A DNA stretch of 64,000 nucleotides, from NCBI GenBank assembly GCA_019637335.1, contig JAHBVV010000028.1:32980-96979 (forward strand), in the 5' to 3' direction. The DNA comes from Candidatus Hydrogenedentota bacterium. GTDB lineage: Bacteria; Hydrogenedentota; Hydrogenedentia; Hydrogenedentales; JAEUWI01. The position numbers and the translations under genes are program-made. The notes under the pieces are model-generated. The model did no database searches. It had not been told where the DNA came from and saw nothing but the letters and a program-made list of their open reading frames with translations. Shown in pieces: positions 60,112-64,000 of this stretch (its first letter is position 1; each line of letters starts with the position of its first letter).

Positions 60112-60405
60112 GTCTGCGGCAGAGGAAGCCAGAATCTGCGCGGAAGAGCGCTGCCCAACCAGTACCACCGCGAAAGGAACGTGGCATAGCCTTTCATGAC
60201 CCTTCATGTCACCCATTAGGGTTGAAACACTGCTTCTGACGTTTGGCGCTCTTATGGAGTCTCGCACGCTCAAGCCTTCGCGGCGGAGCTGCGGAGCTTG
60301 AACGTGGCACCCGTGGCTCCCTTTGAAAATTCAATGCAGTAGGGCCCGGATTTCTCGATGGAGCGCCGCGAATTGGTCTGGTGCGGCGCTTCCTCTGCCG
60401 CAGAC
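60112..60405. repeat. 18-bp perfect inverted repeat enclosing 258 bp
   Basis: GTCTGCGGCAGAGGAAGC at 60112-60129 and its exact reverse complement at 60388-60405. The bases between have no gene. The rest of 60004-60693 also contains a GATGGAGCGCCGCGAATT motif near 60358 resembling the array repeat, but no supported gene. Confidence 0.7.
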
Positions 60406-60693
60406 ACGCATGTCTGCGATCCTGTCGCGCCTTGCGGCGCGGTGCGGTCGGCCTGCGGTCGGCATTACGTGCGCGATTCCGCTCCGGGACGGCTGATGTG
60501 TTACCGCCGATGTTGAACGGCGGGCTCGGGATCGGAATAATGCAGGCTTGAGTCCGGGCTGAAACCGGGTGGCGCCGCGCCGCGAATGAGACGGGCGGTT
60601 TGGCCTCGCCACCTTCCCTTCTGTGGGGCCGCGCGGGCTTCGGGACTGGCTCCGCCACGTGGCGGGCGCCGGGGTGCTCACGGGAGATGCAGG

Positions 60694-63108
60694 GTGCAAC
60701 TGAATGTTTCACCGGAAATCGGGGAGGCGCTTGATCGCGCCGCCGCGATCAGCGCGAACCAGGGCAGCTATTTTGTCGGGGTAAACCATTTACTCGCGGC
60801 GCTGCTGGATCAGGCGGACAAGCTCCCGGAGGGGGTCCGTACGCGGAGTTTGGGCGACTTGTTTTCGGTGCAGCGGGAGGTGCACCGCCAGCCGTGGAGC
60901 GGCACGGCGAGCACGCCGAACGGCGAGACGTTCTACACGCCCCGGTGCATCCAGATCATCTCCCAGGCGTCGCGACTGGCCGCGCGCATCGGCCACGGGC
61001 CGCCAGCGGCGGGGCACCTGTTGCTTGCGTTATTGAAGGACGACCTCTCCGCGCCCGCGCGCGCCTTGAAGAGCCTCGGGCTGGATCGCGACACGCTTAT
61101 CAAGCAGCTTCAGGCGGAATTGGGCTTCGTATCGCCGCAGGCGCACCAGAAGGTGACGCCGCTGCCGGAGTACTCGGAGGTACGGCTGCAAAACATCCCC
61201 GGAGCGCGCGCGCCGGAGCCCGCGCCCGCGCGGGAGGCCCAGGGGTCTCCGGCGGCCGCGCCGGCGCCGCGTGAGGAGGTTGTTCCGCTGCCGGGCCAAC
61301 AGCCGGGGCCGCTCACGCGCGACTTGATGGAAGCGGCGCGGCGGGGCGACCTGCAAGACGCCACCGGGCGGGACGACGAGATCCTGGAGATCCTTCAGAT
61401 CCTGACCCGCAAGACGAAGAACAACGCGATTCTGGTCGGCGACGCGGGCGTGGGTAAGACGCAGATTGTCGAGGGTCTCGCGCTGCGCCTGGCGCGGGAT
61501 GGACGCCAGACCGACCTGCCGCCGTTTCGTATTGTGGAGCTGAACGTGGCTTCGCTGATGGCGGGCACACAGTATCGGGGCGCCTTCGAGGAGAAGGTGC
61601 TGGCGCTGATCGAGCAGGCGAAGCGATCCGAGCACCTGGTTGTTTTCATTGATGAGGTGCACCTGATTTTCGGCGCGGGCGCCACGCAGGGCGACAGCCT
61701 GGATCTGGCGAACCTGCTGAAACCGGCGCTCGCCCGGGGAGAATTCCGGTGTATTGGCGCGACGACGCTCCAGGAATACCGGAAATTCGTCCAGCGGGAC
61801 CCGGCGATCGAGCGTCGCTTCCAGATGGTGCGCGTGGAGGAGCTTTCGCCCGAGGCGACGTACGAGGTGCTGAAGCGGGTCCGCCCCACGCTGGAAAAAC
61901 ACCACCGGGTGCATATCCACCGCCGTACGCTTCGGGCGGCGATCGACTTGAGTGTCCGCTACCTGCCGCAGCGTAGCCTGCCGGACAAGGCGATCGACGT
62001 GCTGGATCAGGCGTGCGCGCGGCACCGGCTCCGATCACTCATGATGCGCAAGAAGGACCAGCCCGATCCGGAGAACCCGGACACGAGCGGGGAGCGCAGC
62101 GTGACGCCACACTCGGTGCGGAAGGTCATCAGCCAGATCACGGCGATCCCGCTGGAGCAGCTGACGGCGGAGGAGCGGAAATACTTGAATAATCTGGACC
62201 AGACGATTAAGCGCCAGCTGATCGGGCAGGATGAGGCGGTGAACCGGGCGGTGGCGGCGGTCAAGAAATCCCGGGCGGGTCTGGGCGATCCCAACCGGCC
62301 CGACTCGATCATGCTGTTCCTGGGGCCGACGGGCGTGGGCAAGACGGAACTGGCGAAACAGCTGGCGCGCAACCTCTTCGGATCCTCCAGCCACCTGATC
62401 GTGTTCGACATGTCGCAGTACTCCGAAGAGCATTCCGTCGCGCGGCTGATCGGCGCGCCGCCGGGGTATGTGGGCCACGACGAGGAAGGGCTGCTGACGG
62501 GGGCGGTGCAGCGTTCGCCGTTTTCGATCCTGCTGTTTGACGAAATAGAGAAGGCGCACCCCCGCATTTTCGACCTGTTTTTGCCGATGTTCGACGAGGG
62601 GCGCCTGCGTGATTCGCGCGGGCGGGAGGTGAGCTTCCGCAATTGCATCATTATCCTGACGTCGAACATCGGCGCGGACCTGCTGTGCGAGCCCGGCGCG
62701 GTGGCGCGGCACGAGGATCTGGTCGATGCACTGCGGCAGGCGTTCCGGCCGGAGTTCGTGAACCGGATCGACCAGATCGTGCCCTTCTACCCGCTGCTGG
62801 CGGAGGATCTGCGCAGCATTCTGCGGCTGGAGATCAACGCGGTGCGGAAGCGGCTTGAGGAACGCCGTATCGGCATCCGGATGTACCAGAGGGCCTACGA
62901 GTACCTGGCGGAGCAGGGCTACAGCCGGGAGTTTGGCGCGCGCGAGTTGCGCCGCGCGGTGGACCGCCTGGTGACCACGCCGATCAGCGAGAAGATCATC
63001 GCCGGGGAGTTTGAGGAAGGGGACATGATCGACGTGATGATGGAAGACGGCCAGCTGGCCTACCGCCGCGGCAAACCGGCAAGCAGCGTGCCCGGGCTCG
63101 CGCCATGA
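60694..63108 (+). CDS. Hsp100/Clp-type double-AAA+ ATPase (ClpB/ClpV-like)
   Basis: 804 aa. Clp-N-like repeats occupy residues about 5-150 (VGVNHLLAALLDQADKL; AAGHLLLALLKDD), then a Pro/Ala-rich linker. D1 AAA+: Walker A G249-DAGVGKTQ, Walker B VVFIDEVHLIFGAG. D2: Walker A G544-PTGVGKTE, Walker B ILLFDEIEKAHP. No long middle coiled coil of ClpB type is present between the domains, and no IGF-type ClpP loop is seen before FRPEFVNRID, so it should not serve ClpP. The GTG at 60694 lies seven bases after GGGAG. The stop overlaps the start of a FHA membrane protein (ATGA). Confidence 0.85.
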   Translation: MQLNVSPEIGEALDRAAAISANQGSYFVGVNHLLAALLDQADKLPEGVRTRSLGDLFSVQREVHRQPWSGTASTPNGETFYTPRCIQIISQASRLAARIGHGPPAAGHLLLALLKDDLSAPARALKSLGLDRDTLIKQLQAELGFVSPQAHQKVTPLPEYSEVRLQNIPGARAPEPAPAREAQGSPAAAPAPREEVVPLPGQQPGPLTRDLMEAARRGDLQDATGRDDEILEILQILTRKTKNNAILVGDAGVGKTQIVEGLALRLARDGRQTDLPPFRIVELNVASLMAGTQYRGAFEEKVLALIEQAKRSEHLVVFIDEVHLIFGAGATQGDSLDLANLLKPALARGEFRCIGATTLQEYRKFVQRDPAIERRFQMVRVEELSPEATYEVLKRVRPTLEKHHRVHIHRRTLRAAIDLSVRYLPQRSLPDKAIDVLDQACARHRLRSLMMRKKDQPDPENPDTSGERSVTPHSVRKVISQITAIPLEQLTAEERKYLNNLDQTIKRQLIGQDEAVNRAVAAVKKSRAGLGDPNRPDSIMLFLGPTGVGKTELAKQLARNLFGSSSHLIVFDMSQYSEEHSVARLIGAPPGYVGHDEEGLLTGAVQRSPFSILLFDEIEKAHPRIFDLFLPMFDEGRLRDSRGREVSFRNCIIILTSNIGADLLCEPGAVARHEDLVDALRQAFRPEFVNRIDQIVPFYPLLAEDLRSILRLEINAVRKRLEERRIGIRMYQRAYEYLAEQGYSREFGARELRRAVDRLVTTPISEKIIAGEFEEGDMIDVMMEDGQLAYRRGKPASSVPGLAP

Positions 63109-63692
63109 ACAAGCCCGATCGCCTCGAAATCATCAACGGCCCGGAAGACGGCACGGAGTTTCCCATCAGCCGGACGCCCGCGATCCTCGGCAGCGACCCG
63201 GATTGCGCCGTATCCATTCGCCTGGACGACATGATTCACCTGCACCACGCGCGCCTGACGTCGGTGGGCGACGGCTACCGAGTCCGCAAGATCCGGGGGG
63301 GCGTGCTCAGCGTAAACGGCAAGCCGGTGGGCCTGGTGCGGTCGCGCATCGTCCGGGAGGGGGGCGTGGTGCGCGCGGGGCGCACCGAGTTGTATCTGCA
63401 CTGCGCGCCGGACGGGCTGGCGCGCCGGAGCCGCGGCCTCCCCGTGGAGAACGATCTGGCGTGGCTGCTGCGCCTGTCCGCCCGAAAAGGCTGGGAGGCG
63501 CTATCCTGGCTCGGACGTCGCCCGCGGCGACGGCGCGCGCGGTTCCGGCGGATGCTGATCCTGATGGCGATTGCGTTGCTGATCGCGTGGTGGTTCCGCC
63601 CGAGTCTCCTGGCGGAGATCCGGTACTACCTGTACCAGCTTTGGGCGCTCTTCCTGGATCAGCTTGAGGCGCTTATCCGCAGCTTCATTTAA
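63105..63692 (+). CDS. FHA-domain protein with C-terminal membrane anchor
   Basis: 195 aa. Residues 5-105 form a FHA phosphothreonine-recognition fold: EIINGPEDGTEFPISRTPAI, LGSDPDCAVSI, HLHHARLT and VNGKPVGLVRSRIVREGGVV. The usual S-R-x-H becomes H-L-H-H-A, so one phosphate-binding residue may be replaced. A basic region and a membrane helix (RRMLILMAIALLIAWWF) follow near 145-165, with an amphipathic tail. The start overlaps the ATPase stop, implying a stoichiometric pair. It could anchor the ATPase to the inner membrane, as FHA partners do in some secretion systems. No phosphatase or kinase is adjacent. Confidence 0.82.
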   Translation: MNKPDRLEIINGPEDGTEFPISRTPAILGSDPDCAVSIRLDDMIHLHHARLTSVGDGYRVRKIRGGVLSVNGKPVGLVRSRIVREGGVVRAGRTELYLHCAPDGLARRSRGLPVENDLAWLLRLSARKGWEALSWLGRRPRRRRARFRRMLILMAIALLIAWWFRPSLLAEIRYYLYQLWALFLDQLEALIRSFI

Positions 63693-63749
63693 GGGTGCTG
63701 TTCTGATATTACCGCGCCCAGACACTGGGGAAGTAAGTGGAAACCCGCT

Positions 63750-63960
63750 ATGATACGGGCTTTCAGCCCTGGCCGAAACCGTCGTCATTCTTCCCGGGCC
63801 TGCGGCCCAGGCTGGTATGATCGGGCGCCTTCGGCGCTGAAGTAACGATATTCGTAACACTTTAGCCGTCTGAAGTAGTCGCCCTCGTCGCACCCAACGG
63901 TGGCGGCTCTCGGTGATCGAGCACCGTCATCCCCACGAAAGGGGCTGTCGATTTAACGTG
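63750..63960 (+). repeat. Hairpin-rich noncoding repeat at window edge (family C)
   Basis: Consists of palindromes GGGCTTTCAGCCC, GGGCCTGCGGCCC and GCGCCTTCGGCGC in series, then CCGTCTGAAGTAGTCGCCCT, which recurs inverted at 36846-36893. From 63693 to the end no gene is visible. Confidence 0.7.
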
Positions 63961-64000
63961 TGCGGTGAGCGCATTTCCTACAATTTTGTGCTAACGCCCC

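Noticed and set aside
60694..63692. Type VI secretion cluster
   Set aside because: Only a ClpV-like ATPase and a FHA protein are present; no sheath, tube, spike or baseplate genes in the window.

Overview
This is a GC-rich window from what looks like an uncultured, Gram-negative, PVC-like environmental bacterium. The mix of DUF1559-type prepilin with an H-X-DG tail motif, tandem ceramidase-family enzymes, Tat-exported Gfo/Idh/MocA oxidoreductase, PQQ-like beta-propeller, four-helix-bundle suffix protein and many short GC-rich tandem arrays fits Hydrogenedentota or a neighbouring Planctomycetes/Lentisphaerae-type lineage. That placement is inference from gene content; there is no rRNA in the window.

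Layout. 1-2.8 kb: end of an efflux ABC permease plus HlyD-type adaptor and an unknown small membrane protein. 2.8-5.5 kb: relics, with a DUF433 antitoxin next to a truncated toxin, an SGNH hydrolase, and a hicB-hicA pair in which hicA has a premature stop. 5.6-8.2 kb: xseA-xseB-ispA, overlapping. 8.2-19 kb: secreted carbohydrate- and lipid-directed proteins (two hexosaminidase-like glycosidases, two ceramidase-family proteins, a sterol-desaturase-family protein), broken up by 9-bp tandem arrays. 19.2-21.8 kb: a MazEF pair, a RAYT (REP-associated tyrosine transposase) and a nine-copy 84/107-bp array. 21.8-31.3 kb: nucleoside symporter, FecR/DUF6600 repeat protein, glycine/aromatic-repeat lipoprotein, redoxin, beta-propeller and oxidoreductase. 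31.6-35.4 kb: a probable extracytoplasmic haem and flavin-redox operon (HmuS-like with EF-hands, ApbE-DUF2271, PepSY membrane protein). 35.4-37 kb: noncoding repeats including a 502-bp MITE-like element with a demonstrable 8-bp target duplication. 37-44.6 kb: DUF4198-like protein, prepilin, an unknown protein, a pair of large secreted paralogues, and an intradiol dioxygenase. 44.7-48.1 kb: thiL-nnrD facing dtd and a formyltransferase. 48.1-50.2 kb: a second MITE copy split by a decayed IS4-family element. 50.2-52 kb: glycosyltransferase and GNAT. 52-59.2 kb: tRNA-Gly, -Lys, -Leu, then tig-clpP, clpX, lon and engB. 59.6-63.7 kb: an orphan conserved protein, then a Clp/Hsp100 ATPase coupled to a membrane-anchored FHA protein.

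How it works together. The core blocks (xseAB-ispA, thiL-nnrD, dtd, tRNA genes, tig-clpP-clpX-lon-engB) are ordinary chromosomal housekeeping. Between them lie secreted degradative enzymes and repeat-rich noncoding stretches. At least five repeat families are visible. One is plausibly mobilised by the resident RAYT, one is a nonautonomous MITE-like element, and one insertion sequence has jumped into that MITE. Two of the three toxin-antitoxin loci have damaged toxins.
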